From NCBI RefSeq assembly GCF_036884655.1, contig NC_088340.1, positions 29,031,001-29,095,000 of the forward strand: a stretch of DNA of 64,000 nt, given 5' to 3'. Of the stretch, positions 37,201 to 49,095 are shown in pieces. This DNA comes from Musa acuminata AAA Group (lineage: Eukaryota; Streptophyta; Magnoliopsida; Zingiberales; Musaceae). A program made the position numbers and the translations under genes. The notes under the pieces are model-generated. The model saw only the letters and a list, made by a program, of their open reading frames with translations. It was not told the DNA's origin and did no database searches. Position 1 is the first letter of the stretch. Each line of letters opens with the position of its first letter.

Positions 37201-37330
37201 AAGCAGTGCTTACTGCCTGTAGGCAGTGGCACCACCCAGCTGGCGGTAGCACTGCCAGTTGTCACGGGTGGCAGGCGATAGCATCGCCCAGCCAGCGGTG
37301 CCACCGCCCACAACCTGACACCTTATAAAA
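37201..37330 (+). promoter_or_regulatory. U3-like internal promoter candidate ahead of the env-like ORF
   Basis: Palindromic words in the same order as in the LTR U3: GGCAGTGGCACCACCCA (37222-37238), GGCGGTAGCACTGCC (37242-37256), GGCGATAGCATCGCCC (37274-37289), GCGGTGCCACCGCCC (37295-37309). A TATA-type TTATAAAA follows at 37323-37330, about 243 bp before the env-like ATG. The U3 of this element (34190-34330) has GGCAGTGGTACCACCCA, GTGATAGTATTGCCCAG and GGCGGTGGTACCGCC ahead of its TATA box. Promoter activity is inferred. Confidence 0.6.
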
Positions 37331-37572
37331 CTAAGCTAGGGCCGGTGGTAGAACTGATCCCAACTCATTTTTCACTTCCCCAAACAACTCCAAACCCCCT
37401 TTGAACACCATTCTCTCCCTCTAGCTACCCAAAAATCTCTATTTCCTGCTAGATCAAGGATCAATCCTACATCCTCTTGAAGATCTCAACTAAGATATTC
37501 TCTAAAAGGCATTGATTTCTCTTTTGTATTATCTACTCTTGCTCATTATCTATCTTCATAATAGCAATATTT

Positions 37573-38522
37573 ATGGGTTCTAGAAGATCCTCTAGGGACA
37601 AAAGGAAGAGGAGATTAGAAGAAAATTATGACTCCCTACTTTTTGATTCTAATCAACATGCCCTAAAATTTGCATCCATATAATCTAGACATGTTCATAA
37701 GGAAAAATATGTTGATTTAGATGAACTAAGTGATTTGGAACCTATTCAATGGTTTACAAATCTAGACATTCTCCCAATTCTTCAAATAAGTGAACCTATC
37801 TATCCTAGATTTGTTAGGTTGTTTTACAACAATCTACATGTAGATGAAGAAAAAAGGGTATCTACATATCTATTAGGACATCATATATCCATTACGGATA
37901 GATCAATTTGTGATATCATAGGAATCCCGGTAAAAGATAGAGGTTGTTACTTTAGAGGACAATGGGATGATGAAACCGTTGGAACCACATATGTTGATGC
38001 TTTAGGAATAATTTTTGGCAATCCCAACTTAATGATACTTCCAAAAAGCTGTGAACATTTACTACCATTAAGCACCATAATACTTCATCACATCTTGATT
38101 AGTATCATTCTCCTAAAGCAATATCATCATGATGAAGTAAGCCAAATGAAGCTAGGTACCATATATTGGATCATGAAAGGATATAACAATTGCTTTGGTT
38201 ACCTAATCTAACAAAACATGATTGAAATATCTAAAAAGGACATGATGCTTCCTTATGGTGGCCTAATCATAAGAATACTCCATGCCTACAATATTACCAT
38301 TCCACCCGACGAAGAAGTTATAAAATTAGATAGATTTAGTATCATAAATAAAAATCTACTTCGACAGATGAGATGTACATTCAGAAATGGTTTATGGATT
38401 TGACTGCCTAAAAGGACTAATCCCCTCCAACCTAAACTAGAACCGGAAACACCAATATTTAGGGGTAATCAATCTCCTCCAACTGGTCCCTTTGAGGAAT
38501 CACCTCCAATAGAGCAAACACC
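37573..38522 (+). pseudogene. SIRE-C env-like ORF, N-terminal part
   Basis: Starts ATGGGTTCTAGAAGATCC with a basic N-terminus (RSSRDKRKRR). It continues in one frame with stops near 37681 and at 38209 and 38401. The main open block is 37735-38211 (158 codons), containing YPRFVRLFYNNL, SICDIIGIPV and KLGTIYWIMKG. This pattern fits the plant env-like/transposon-associated ORF3 of SIRE-type elements; its role in plants is unproven. A hydrophobic stretch lies near HLLPLSTIILHHILISIILL. The proline-rich end is cut by Gypsy-R at 38522 and resumes at 60487. Confidence 0.68.
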
Positions 38523-38897
38523 TGATAAGACCCTAAGGTCTTATCGTGAAAGAAAAGGGAGAAAAGGGAATGATAATGATCGCTTCGAGGGGATCGACCC
38601 TCCTTGATCGCTTCGAGGGGATCGGCCCTCCTTGATCACTTCGAGGGGATCGGCCTCCTAGAGTTTGTCCATAGAATGGAATAACATTTCATTGATTGAT
38701 TGATTGATTTAAAGAAAGGGTTACATCGCTATTTATAGAGTTTCACCTAGAGTCCACTAGGACTTAAACTCTTAATAATAAATAAATATTAAATAAACCT
38801 TTACTTGACTCTAACTAAACTAAATAGACTCAATAAACAACTGAACTAAATAGACTCAATAAACATTATTCAAAAGCTCAGAAAAAGGATCCTAACA
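38523..38897 (-). repeat. Gypsy-R 3' LTR
   Basis: 375 bp. It contains three tandem ~28-bp units GATCGCTTCGAGGGGATCG... (about 38578-38661) and an (ATTG)n run (about 38692-38709). The adjacent ATTCCTCCCTCTT gives a minus-strand PPT AAGAGGGAGGAAT. Confidence 0.85.
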
Positions 38898-40030
38898 ATT
38901 CCTCCCTCTTCAAATCAGCCTTGTCCTCAAGGCTGAGCAACATTAATCTCGGGGAGCTTCTCTTTCAGCACTTTAATCATAGGCTATCTGCAATGCATCA
39001 TAATCCGTTGATCAAGTAAGTATGGTCTCCACTTTTTGATAGTGTAAGCAACAAGTAAGTCTTTCAGTGTAGTAATCGTTGCAAAAAACTCCTGGCCTTT
39101 GCTATCATAAGTTAAAATTCATCCATCAACGATCTTTACTTTGAATCTGTCATAGCCTTCAATGTGGTAAGCTAATTGGGCTACAACTTTCCTATCCATA
39201 AAATTATTAGTGCTGCACGTATCAATCAAAATAGTGACAGGCTGATGCTTCAAAGTTCCTCTGATTTTCATAGTTTGTAGGTTAGCATAGCCAGCCAATG
39301 CATGCACTATATGTGTGATAGCTTCAATATTTTCATTAGTTTCCACACCTTCATAATTGGAGTCCAACTCTTCTGCTTTCGGTTCCTCTCTAATTGGCTC
39401 AATCATTAGATGTTGCCCTTGTTTACATTGGTGCTCCATACTCCACTTTTCATCATAGTGCAAACCCCTTGCTGATCTTTCCTTGCTATTTTTTTTCTCA
39501 TGTAGATGTGCAAATGAGATCGCAGCTATCATAGTGCAGGGTTGACGAGCCTTAACTTCACACCGGATCTCCGGATTAAGCCCTTCAATAAATGTATCCA
39601 GAAGCTATCATTCCGACCAATCTCTAGCTTGATTTGACAATCTTTCAAACCTACTCTGATATTCCAACACTGTAGAAGTTTGAAAAATTTTGGCGAGCTG
39701 GACATCAACATTCTCATATTTGGATGGGCCAAATTTAACAAGAAGCACTCTTTTGAACTTCTCCCATGAAGGAACTCCGTAAATAGTTTCATACCAATCG
39801 TACCACTGGAGTGCATCTCCATCGAGCTGGATTGAGGCTATTTCCAACTGGGAAAAATTTTCTGCCCTAGAGATCCAACTGGTCAGATCTCCATCTTTCT
39901 ATCTCGGAAATTTCACCTTCATGTGTAAGTAGTTTGTGTCACAATCTTAGGGCCTTTTTCCTATATTTTCAAATCTGTGCAACGTAGAACTTGAGCTCCC
40001 ACCTTGTTGAAATTTACTAAGGCTCCCTAG
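38898..40030 (-). pseudogene. Gypsy-R gag (C-terminal part), protease and pol tail
   Basis: Minus strand. A retrotransposon-gag core lies at 39608-39847 (LDGDALQWYDWYE, WEKFKRVLLVKFGP, EYQSRFERLSNQ), then a +1 frame change. A frame at 39119-39532 ends in a retropepsin motif ILIDTCSTNNFM, where DTG has become DTC. A stop follows, then KKWRPYLLDQR, which resembles an RNase H-region motif, and finally LSLEDKADLKRE. RT and integrase between protease and this tail are deleted. Upstream gag continues beyond Copia-2 at 48818. Confidence 0.8.
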
Positions 40031-41530
40031 TGTTGGGAAATCATAGGGGAGGGGCGACATCATATGCGCAGCGGAAGAACAAGAAAACAAAAATCCCCGA
40101 TTCCCAAAAAGATGTTCATCGTCGTGCGAAGATTGGTGCGCAAAATCCACAAAAAACACAAAAACTGCGTATAGAGATTGTGTTACCTAGGGAGATCGTA
40201 TATCCCTGTTTCCTTGTAGATCCTTAGGAGAGGGTGAAGGAGGTCAAGCGTCCTCCTCTCTAGCGGTGATCCACACAGCAGGGTTGCGACGACGCTCCTC
40301 AAAACTCTAGGCCTACTCTGAGGTGGAGAGGGAGAGGAGAATAGGAAGGGCAAGCAAAGACTCTAGCCTATGAGGCTGTGAATCCCTCCTATTTATAGAG
40401 ATCCCGTGTCAAAACCCTAATGGGTCCTTTCCCTAGTGGGTATTGGATCTGCATCCAATAAGACAAGGGCTCCGTCGGATATCTCATATCCGAACCTCTA
40501 CTCATCGCAATGCCTACCATATGTGTGTGACCCTCTAGGCCCAATATCGAGCTGGCCGTGAGTCATACCTGTCAGAACTCCTTCTAACTAAGTGAATTAT
40601 TATCTCTGTAATAATTCACTCGACTCATCGACTACGGAAGTACTAGGCCACTACGCCGTAGTCCCCAGACGATACAGGGGAATCCAATCCATTGGACCTG
40701 TCTGTCCTCAGTTACCATGTACCTATAGTCCCTCATCCATCTAATATCCCAGAGACCGTATATCGAGCATGGTGCTGTCAGACCCATACGGTTTCTACTC
40801 GAGTCTCGCTCTAATCGGATTCTCCCGGAGAACTCTTTCTCTCTCAACCCGAATGACCCTGGCCAGGGATTTGTCTGAGCAAGAACACATGGGATATTCC
40901 TCTCATGATACCGAGAGTGGATGATCCTCTATCGACACTCAATAGCCCTCGTAAGGTCGACTACCACTCCCAATGACCAGCTGTACTAGATCTGGGAACA
41001 GCCAAACCTATAAGTCTGGTATCAAAGAGTGGAGCACTCATACAGGACATCCTTGGTGTCTCAAGTCTAAGAACCAGATACACCACTAGGACTACGGAAT
41101 TGTTGTCTGACAATAAGGCATCATCAACCATCCAGCATTCCGTAAGCGGATCAATCAGTGAACTCATTCTCCAATGAGCACCTGTACTGTATCCCTAGTG
41201 TCCCTACACGAGCAGCTATGAGACCAGCTGCATCCATCATATGGACGGGTATACAGCACACCAGTCTATCCGGTTATCACGATGTCCCTCTCGAGTAACC
41301 TATGACCGGGATTATTTAGGATATGTGTTTAAAGGTGAATCGATCTCATTATCGTGATCTCATCACGATCCGATTCCCATTGCACAAATCCAAGGACATC
41401 ACAATATATATGCATTTATGCAATAGTTATAAAGTGATATACGCCAAAATATAATAAGCAAAAAGATTCTGTATCAAGTCACACGTGCCATCACTCACGT
41501 GATTGGCTTGCTGGGCACTTATGACTAGTA
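40031..41530 (-). repeat. Copia-2 3' LTR
   Basis: 1500 bp; starts TGTTGGGAAATC and ends CTAGTA instead of CTAGCA. It is a few bases longer than the Copia-1 LTR because of G- and A-run expansions near its start. Confidence 0.94.
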
Positions 41531-41544
41531 ATCTCCCACTTGAC

Positions 41545-44500
41545 CTAAAGCCAATCACCTATGTGTCTGATCCCCATCAGACCCCTGTGACGCTCAAAGA
41601 CAATCTGAGACAATGGCTTTGTTAGTGGATCTGCAATGTTATCTTCGGATGGAACTCTTTCCACTGCTACATCTCCTCGGGTCACGATCTCTCTGATAAG
41701 GTGGAACCTCCTCAGAACATGCTTAGATTTCTGATGAGACCTAGGTTCCTTCGCTTGAGCAATTGCCCCGTTGTTGTCGCAATATAGGGAAATCGGCTCC
41801 TCACTATCCGGCACGACTCCCAAATCTGTGATGAACTTCTTCAACCAGACTCCCTCCTTTGCTGCATCTGATGCAGCAATGTACTCCGCCTCTGTGGTCG
41901 AGTCAGCAGTGGTATCTTGCTTGGAACTCTTCCAGTACACTGCTCCTCCATTCAAGGTGTACACATACCCTGAATTCGACTTGCTATCATCGACATCAGA
42001 CTGAAAACTTGAGTCAGTGTAGCCTTCAACCTTAAGGCTATTACCTCCATATACTAGTAAAAGATCCTTAGTCCTTCTCAAGTACTTAAGGATACACTTT
42101 ACTGCTTTCCAGTGCTCCAAGCCTGGATCCGCCTGATACCTGCTCGTGACACTCAGAGCATGCGCTATATCAGGCCTAGTACATAGCATGGCATACATGA
42201 TAGACCCTATTGCTGAGGCATAAGGTATCATATCCATGTTCGCCCTTTCTTCTGGAGTCTTTGGGGACATACTCGTAGAAAGCGATATCCCATGTCTCAT
42301 CGGTATGAGACCTCTTTTGGAATTTTCCATGCCAAACCTTTTGACAATAGTTTCTATGTACCTGGACTGGGACAAGCCAAGCATCCTTTTGGATCTATCT
42401 CTATAGATTCTAATCCCCAAGATATAAGATGCTTCTCCTAAGTCCTTCATGGAGAAGTGTCTAGATAACCAAGCCTTTATTGTGGATAGCATTCCTATGT
42501 CATTCTCAATGATGAGGATGTCATCCACATATAACACCAAAAAGCTAATAGCGCTCCCACTTACCTTTCTGTATACACAAGGCTCATCTTCGTTCTTAAC
42601 GAAGTCATAAGATCTGATTGCCTCATCAAATCTTATGTTCCAACTTCGGGAAGCTTGCTTTAGTCCATAAATGGATCTAAGCAACCTACACACCTTATCT
42701 GGGCAGTTCTTGGACACGAATCCCTCAGGTTGCATCATATACACCTCCTCCTCCAGGTTCCTATTGAGGAATGCGATTTTCACATCCATCTGCCAGATCT
42801 CATAATCATAGTGTGCTGCAATAGCCAATAGAATTCTGATGGATTTTAGCATTGCTACGGGTGAGAAAGTTTCGTCGTAGTCAACACCTTGCCTTTGACG
42901 ATACCCCTTAGCCACTAGCCTTGCTTTATAGGTCTCTACCTTTCCATCTACTCCGATCTTTTTCTTAAAGATCCACTTGCAACCGATGGGTACAATACCT
43001 TCGGGTGCATCAACTAGGTTCCAAACCTTATTGGAGTACATAGAATCCATCTCAGAATTCATGGCTTCTTTCCACTTCCCGGAGTCTATACTCATAATAG
43101 CCTCCTCGTAGGTCTGAGGATCAATATCCTCTACATCCTCTGCTCTAATATGTCCCACATATCTCTCAGGAGGATGGGATACTCTATCAGACCTGCGTAA
43201 AGTTGAAACTTGTGTATTAGATACCTGAACAGACTCGGGCTGTAGAGTGGTGCTTGAGCTTGGTTCTCCAACCTCGCTTAATTCTATCATTCTCCCACTG
43301 TCTCCGTCAAGAATGTGTTCCTTCTCAAGGAACACTGCTCTCTTAGCTACAAAGACCTTTTGGTCCTCGAGATGATAGAAGTAATACCCACAAGTTTCCT
43401 TGGGGTATCCCACAAATTTACATCGCCCTGTCCTTGATTCTAACTTATCGGGGTTGTGTCTTTTAACATGGGCAGAGCAGCCCCAAATCTTAACTACTTT
43501 AAGATCAGGCTTCTTCCCTTTCCATATCTCATATGGTGTAGACACCACTGACTTAGTTGGAACTCTGTTCAGAAGGTAAGCTGCGGTTTCTAGGGCATAT
43601 CCCCAGAATGAGATGGGTAGGTCAGCGAAACTCATCATGGACCGTACCATATCTAATAATGTACGATTTCTCCTTTCAGAGACACCATTGAGCTGAGGTG
43701 TATAAGGAGGTGTCCATTGGGATAATATCCCATGGTCCTTGAGGAAGTGAGTAAACTCTGTACTTAAGTACTCACCTCCTCGATCTGATCGAAGAGTTTT
43801 GATACTCTTTCCAGTCTGGTTCTCCACCTCATTCTTATACTCTCTGAATTTCTCAAAGGCCTCGGACTTGTACTTCATTAAGTACACATATCCATACCTT
43901 GAGAAATCATCAGTAAATGTAATGAAGTAGGAGTAACCTCCAATGGCATGAGTTGACATGGGTCCACATACATCACTATGTATGAGTTCCAACAACTCAG
44001 TGGCTCTCTCTCTAGTTCCACTAAATGGAGAGTTGGTCAGTTTTCCACGAATGCAAGGCTCACAAGTTGCATATGACACATAGTCGAATGGATCTAGATA
44101 TCCATCATTTAGCAACTTTTGAATCCTTCTTTCATGGATGTGACCTAGCCTACAATGCCACAGGTATGCACTGTTCAACTCATCTCGTTTCCTTTTGGAC
44201 ACATTTATATTCATGATATGTGGAGTGGTGTCTAACATAAATAAACCATTATGCAATGTTCCTTTCGAGATGATCTTATCATCTAATAATATCGAACAAC
44301 CATTGTTCTCAAAAACAAATTTATATCCACTAACTGTTAAACATGAAATGGAGATAATGTTTTTGATAATAGAAGGAACAAAATAACATGCATCTAATGC
44401 AATAAAAGCTCCACTAGGCAGATGTAGGGCGACCTCGCCAACAGCTAATACAGCAACTTTTGCTCCATTACCCATCTTGAGGTCCATCTCGCCTCTCTCT

Positions 44501-45438
44501 AGTCTCCTAGGCCTTGCCAGAACCTGCAACGAATTACATATATGATAAGCACTACCGGTATCTAATACCCATGTGTTATCATAAGAGTCTGACAAATGGA
44601 GACTGATCATGAATGTACCTGAAGCTTCATCAAGCTTTTGTTTCGCCCTTTCTGCAAGGTACTCTTTGCAGTTTCTCTTCCAGTGCCCATCTTTACCACA
44701 GTGGAAGCACTGGCCTTTGTCCTTTGTTGGGTCTTTCTTAGCAACCTTTGCTTTACCTTGTTTGCCCTTGCCCTTTCCCTTCTTAAGGGACCTTTCTGCT
44801 TTCCTTTTCTTTCTGGTCTCACCAGTGTAGAGAACTGGCTTCTCTTTCTTAATAGTACTCTCTGCCTCCCTCAACATATTGAGGAGCTCTGGGAGAGTCA
44901 CCTCAAGCTTGTTCATATTAAAGTTCATTATGAACTGTGAAAAGGAATCTGGTAGGGACTGAAGCACAATGTCCACACACAAGTTATCCTCTAGGACCAT
45001 TGCTAGACCTGTGAGTTTCTCTATCCACTCAATCATCTTTAGGACATGGTTCTGAACCGGTGTCCCCTCAGTCATCCTAGCGCGGAAAAGGCTCTTGGAT
45101 ATCTCATATCGTTGAGTCCTTCCCTGTTCCTCAAACAATTTACGGACATGTAGGAGAATGGATCTGGCATCCATCTTTTCATGTTGTCTCTATAACTCTG
45201 GAGTCATAGAGCCCAACATATAGCACTGAGCAAGAGTGGAGTCATCAATGTACTTCACGTAGCGAGCGATCTCATCCTTGCTTGCCCCTTCTTCGGGCGT
45301 AGGCATCACTGTATCAAGGACGTACACGATTTTCTCCGCTGTGAGAACAATTCTCAAGTTACGGAGCCAATCCGTATAATTTGGACCAGTGAGGCGGTTG
45401 ACATCAAGTATGCCACGTAAGGGATTTGAAAGCGACAT
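41545..45438 (-). pseudogene. Copia-2 gag-pol with one nonsense codon
   Basis: Same frame and length as the Copia-1 polyprotein, but the Gln codon 91 (numbered from the upstream Met) in the gag N-terminal region is TAG (45190-45192), leaving a 90-codon frame and a 1209-codon downstream frame. The conserved RT motif DVKTAFLNG reads DVKIAFLNR (Thr to Ile, Gly to Arg), and the residue after YVDDILII is Glu instead of Gly. Zinc knuckle, protease DTG, integrase HHCC and DDE, YVDD and RNase H residues are retained. Likely inactive by itself, but its RNA could use Copia-1 proteins. Confidence 0.93.
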
Positions 45439-46720
45439 TTTCTGAAAATAAAGATGTAGCAAAAATGAATAACATGCAGATTTTGCAAGAAATAAACTAT
45501 CAAGATATGGACTTCTATCTTAATATGCTCCCACTATTTTACTAACGAGTCACGCGACACCCTCAGCACGTGAAACGGAAGTCTCCGGCAGACTTCTAGT
45601 GGGGATCAGGATCCAATCAGCGTCTTAGTGTAACCTCGAGGGACTCGACCAATCACACTAAGCCTAAAAGGTAGACAACTCTTGCCGATCACAACTCCTT
45701 GTGATTCCCGTCCTGTTCGGCCTCCGAATCACCATAGCCTCGAGGGACTCGACCAACCATGATGCTCGGTTAAGTCAACACCTTCGTTACAAGCTGAGTC
45801 TGATTTGATGATATACCCTCGAGGGACTCGACCAAGCATATCATGCCCTCAGGTCACCGGTGACATCTCTATGTCGTAAGCAAGATAGCGAATCGCGATA
45901 TAGGTGAGTCTCGAGGGACTCGACCAACTCAACCTACACCGGGATTCGGTTCCTACTCATAACGATGGAAGGCCACGTGGGTCAATCTAATTGCCTCACG
46001 TTTACCGACTTAATATTATCGAGAGATGTTTCTATGATTTGGTCTCCTAATATGACATGTCACACATATACATATTTAATATATATCTACATCGCATGCA
46101 AATATATATACATATCTAGTATGTGTATAAGCAATCACACCAGATGATCATGGACCACAACCTAATATGATTAGGCCCGAGCCAGTAGGCCTAATCACTC
46201 ACATCAAGATCTATGTGTGCAACGGTGCATCTCCATGCCTTGTGATTGTCCATCTCGTCCTCGTTGGTTCCGTCGACATCTTGATGCATCTTCATGCATC
46301 ACGATCGTCCATCTCGTGGGTCCCGCTATGGCTTCCACGCTCTCGCTGCGCCTCCTCATGTGATTACAACTTAATCATAGGCACGCAGGCCCGACAATAA
46401 ACGAGATATATAATGGAGGTTCGCAGACCTCAATAATAATAATCACAAGTACACACATCACACGGTCCATGATCATCCGTCCACTCATCATACATCACAT
46501 GTATAAATAATCATCATCATGTAGGACTACTAGATAATAATAAAAATAATAATCAACTAAACCTTTTAATTAATTAATATTTTCTGAAATCAGGGATATA
46601 TAAGGAATTTCTCAATTCCTAAGGGTATTTTCGTAATTTGGACAAAAGACAGAAACTGGAATTTCTCAAATTCCGAGGGGCAAAACTGTCTTTTGCGCAG
46701 AAAACCCTAATACCCTTTCC
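45439..46720 (-). other. Copia-2 leader with four hairpin motifs
   Basis: Non-coding leader nearly identical to that of Copia-1. The CTCGAGGGACTCGACCA motif is at 45635-45651, 45739-45755, 45818-45834 and 45910-45926. The remainder is AT-rich and has no protein-like frame. Confidence 0.8.
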
Positions 46721-46732
46721 CCTTTTCGCTGC

Positions 46733-47200
46733 TGCGCCGCCGCCGACGCCACCCTGCTGGCGGCGGCCTGTGCGGCGAGGGCGAGGGTACTGCCCTCGCC
46801 TGCAGGTGGCACGCCCGCTTGGGTCGCTGCCGCTGCAGGTGGGCGCCCCCGCGGGCGCCGCCGCCTTCGCGGGCGGTTCTGCCCGCGAGTCAGCGCCCGC
46901 AGGTGGTGCTGTCTCGCTGGCGGCCGCCCCTGCGGGGTTTTTGCCCGTGGGAGCAGCGGCCACAGGCGCCGCTGCCCTGCGGTGCCTCAGCCCGCGCTGC
47001 TGCCCCGCGGCGCCTCTGCCCGCGGGCTCAGTGGCCGTAGGCGCTTCTACCGAGCGGGCTCCCAGCCCCGCCGGCCGCAAGCTTGCTGCAAGCAGACCGC
47101 CGGCCGGCTGCTGCAGGCACAGCGCTTGCGCATGCGCCGGCGCTGTGCTGCCTGGCTGCGGCTGCGGCTGGCTGCAGGCATGCAGATCGAGGGCAGCAAC
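46733..47200 (-). repeat. Copia-2 leader: GC-rich block
   Basis: GC-rich repeat block equivalent to 10630-11185 of Copia-1 but shorter and rearranged. The 114-bp duplication of Copia-1 is missing and other GC words are present. ORFs here (up to 231 codons) are composition artefacts. Confidence 0.78.
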
Positions 47201-47300
47201 TGTTGCTGCCCTTCCTTGCTTTTGCGTCAACGATTTTGACGTCAATATTCTTCCTAAACACAACACACGCAGTTCAAAAACCAATCATTCGCACGAACAA

Positions 47301-47316
47301 CCTGGCTCTGATACCA
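47301..47316 (-). other. Copia-2 primer binding site
   Basis: Minus-strand TGGTATCAGAGCCAGG, one base from the 5' LTR, identical to Copia-1. Confidence 0.92.
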
Positions 47317-47317
47317 C

Positions 47318-48817
47318 TGTTGGGAAATCATAGGGGGGGGGCGACATCATATGCGCAGCGGAAGAACAAGAAAACAAAAATCCCCGATTCCCAAAAAGAT
47401 GTTCATCGTCGTGCGAAGATTGGTGCGCAAAATTCGCAAAAAACACAAAAACTGCGTATAGAGATTGTGTTACCTAGGGAGATCGTATATCCCTGTTTCC
47501 TTGCAGATCCTTAGGAGAGGGTGAAGGAGGTCAAGCGTCCTCCTCTCTAGCGGTGATCCACACAGCAGGGTTGCGACGACGCTCCTCAAAACTCCAGGCC
47601 TACTCTGAGGTGGAGAGGGAGAGGAGAATAGGAAGGGCAAGCAAAGACTCTAGCCTATGAGGCTGTGAATCCCTCCTATTTATAGAGATCCCGTGTCAAA
47701 ACCCTAATGGGTCCTTTCCCTAGTGGGTATTGGATCTGCATCCAATAAGACAAGGGCTCCGTCGGATATCTCATATCCGAACCTCTACTCATCGCAATGC
47801 CTACCATATGTGTGTGACCCTCTAGGCCCAATATCGAGCTGGCCGTGAGTCATACCTGTTAGAACTCTTTCTAACTAAGTGAATTATTATCTCTGTAATA
47901 ATTCACTTGACTCATCGACTACGGAAGTACTAGGCCACTACGCCGTAGTCCCCAGACGATACAGGGGAATCCAATCCATTGGACCTGTCTGTCCTCAGTT
48001 ACCATGTACCTATAGTCCCTCATCCATCTAATATCCCAGAGACCGTATATCGAGCATGGTGCTGTCAGACCCATACGGTTTCTACTCGAGTCTCGCTCTA
48101 ATCGGATTCTCCCGGAGAACTCTTTCTCTCTCAACCCGAATGACCCTGGCCAGGGATTTGTCTGAGCAAGAACACATGGGATATTCCTCTCATGATACCG
48201 AGAGTGGATGATCCTCTATCGACACTCAATAGCCCTCGTAAGGTCGACTACCACTCCCAATGACCAGCTGTACTAGATCTGGGAACAGCCAAACTTATAA
48301 GTCTGGTATCAAAGAGTGGAGCACTCATACAGGACATCCTTGGTGTCTCAAGTCTAAGAACCAGATACACCACTAGGACTACGGAATCGTTGTCTGACAA
48401 TAAGGCATCATCAACCATCCAGCATTCCGTAAGCGGATCAATCAGTGAACTCATTCTCCAATGAGCACCTGTACTGTATCCCTAGTGTCCCTACACGAGC
48501 AGCTATGAGACCAGCTGCATCCATCATATGGACGGGTATACAGCACACCAGTCTATCCGGTTATCACGATGTCCCTCTCGAGTAACCTATGACCGGGATT
48601 ATTTAGGATATGTGTTTAAAGGTGAATCGATCTCATTATCGTGATCTCATCACGATCCGATTCCCATTGCACAAATCCAAGGACATCACAATATATATGC
48701 ATTTATGCAATAGTTATAAAGTGATATACGCCAAAATATAATAAGCAAAAAGATTCTGTATCAAGTCACACGTGCCATCACTCACGTGATTGGCTTGCTG
48801 GGCACTTATGACTAGCA
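47318..48817 (-). repeat. Copia-2 5' LTR
   Basis: 1500 bp, TGTTGGGAAATC...CTAGCA, followed by the second CCTAG. Transcription would run leftward from its minus-strand TATA box (the TATTTATA block on the plus strand near 47680). Confidence 0.94.
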
Positions 48818-49095
48818 CCTAGTATGTCCTTTTTGAAATCATTAAGTATTTCTTGCAACCGGTTCTCAATTCTAATTTCCAATGCTTCCATTTGTGCTTT
48901 CACTGAGTTATCGGTGGCCATTTCGTAAGATTGCATATCTGTAATCTCAACTCTTGTTTCTGATGTCAAGACTAGGGCATAAATCACTGCTCTACTCGGT
49001 GCTGTTGTTGTGATGCAATCGGTGGTAGCACTATTGGAATGAAGGGTTGCCGCAAGGATGTAGGGATGTAGCTGCGTTCGCTGCATGGGAGGCAA
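48818..49095 (-). pseudogene. Gypsy-R gag, N-terminal part
   Basis: Minus-strand frame cut by Copia-2 at 48818. The likely start is ATG at 48921 (MATDNSVKAQMEALEIR), a coiled-coil-like gag N-terminus that would run into the segment ending at 40030. The upstream in-frame extension to 49095 is less protein-like. The two gag parts meet in frame across the CCTAG duplication, so gag was open here when Copia-2 arrived. Confidence 0.75.

Larger units (their letters stand above)
40031..48817 (-). mobile_element. Copia-2: near-complete copy of the Copia-1 family with a nonsense mutation
   Basis: 8787 bp, LTRs of 1500 bp each, PBS, leader, gag-pol and PPT as in Copia-1. TSD CCTAG at 40026-40030 and 48818-48822 inside Gypsy-R gag. 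The LTRs differ at about ten positions by eye, so it is somewhat older than Copia-1. The terminal CA on the plus strand of the left LTR has become TA (41529-41530), breaking one TG...CA end. Confidence 0.94.

Noticed and set aside
37735..38403. Host gene of the plant mobile-domain type
   Set aside because: The frame lies within a SIRE-type element between its gag and its 3' LTR, in the position of the env-like ORF, and is broken by stops and an insertion.
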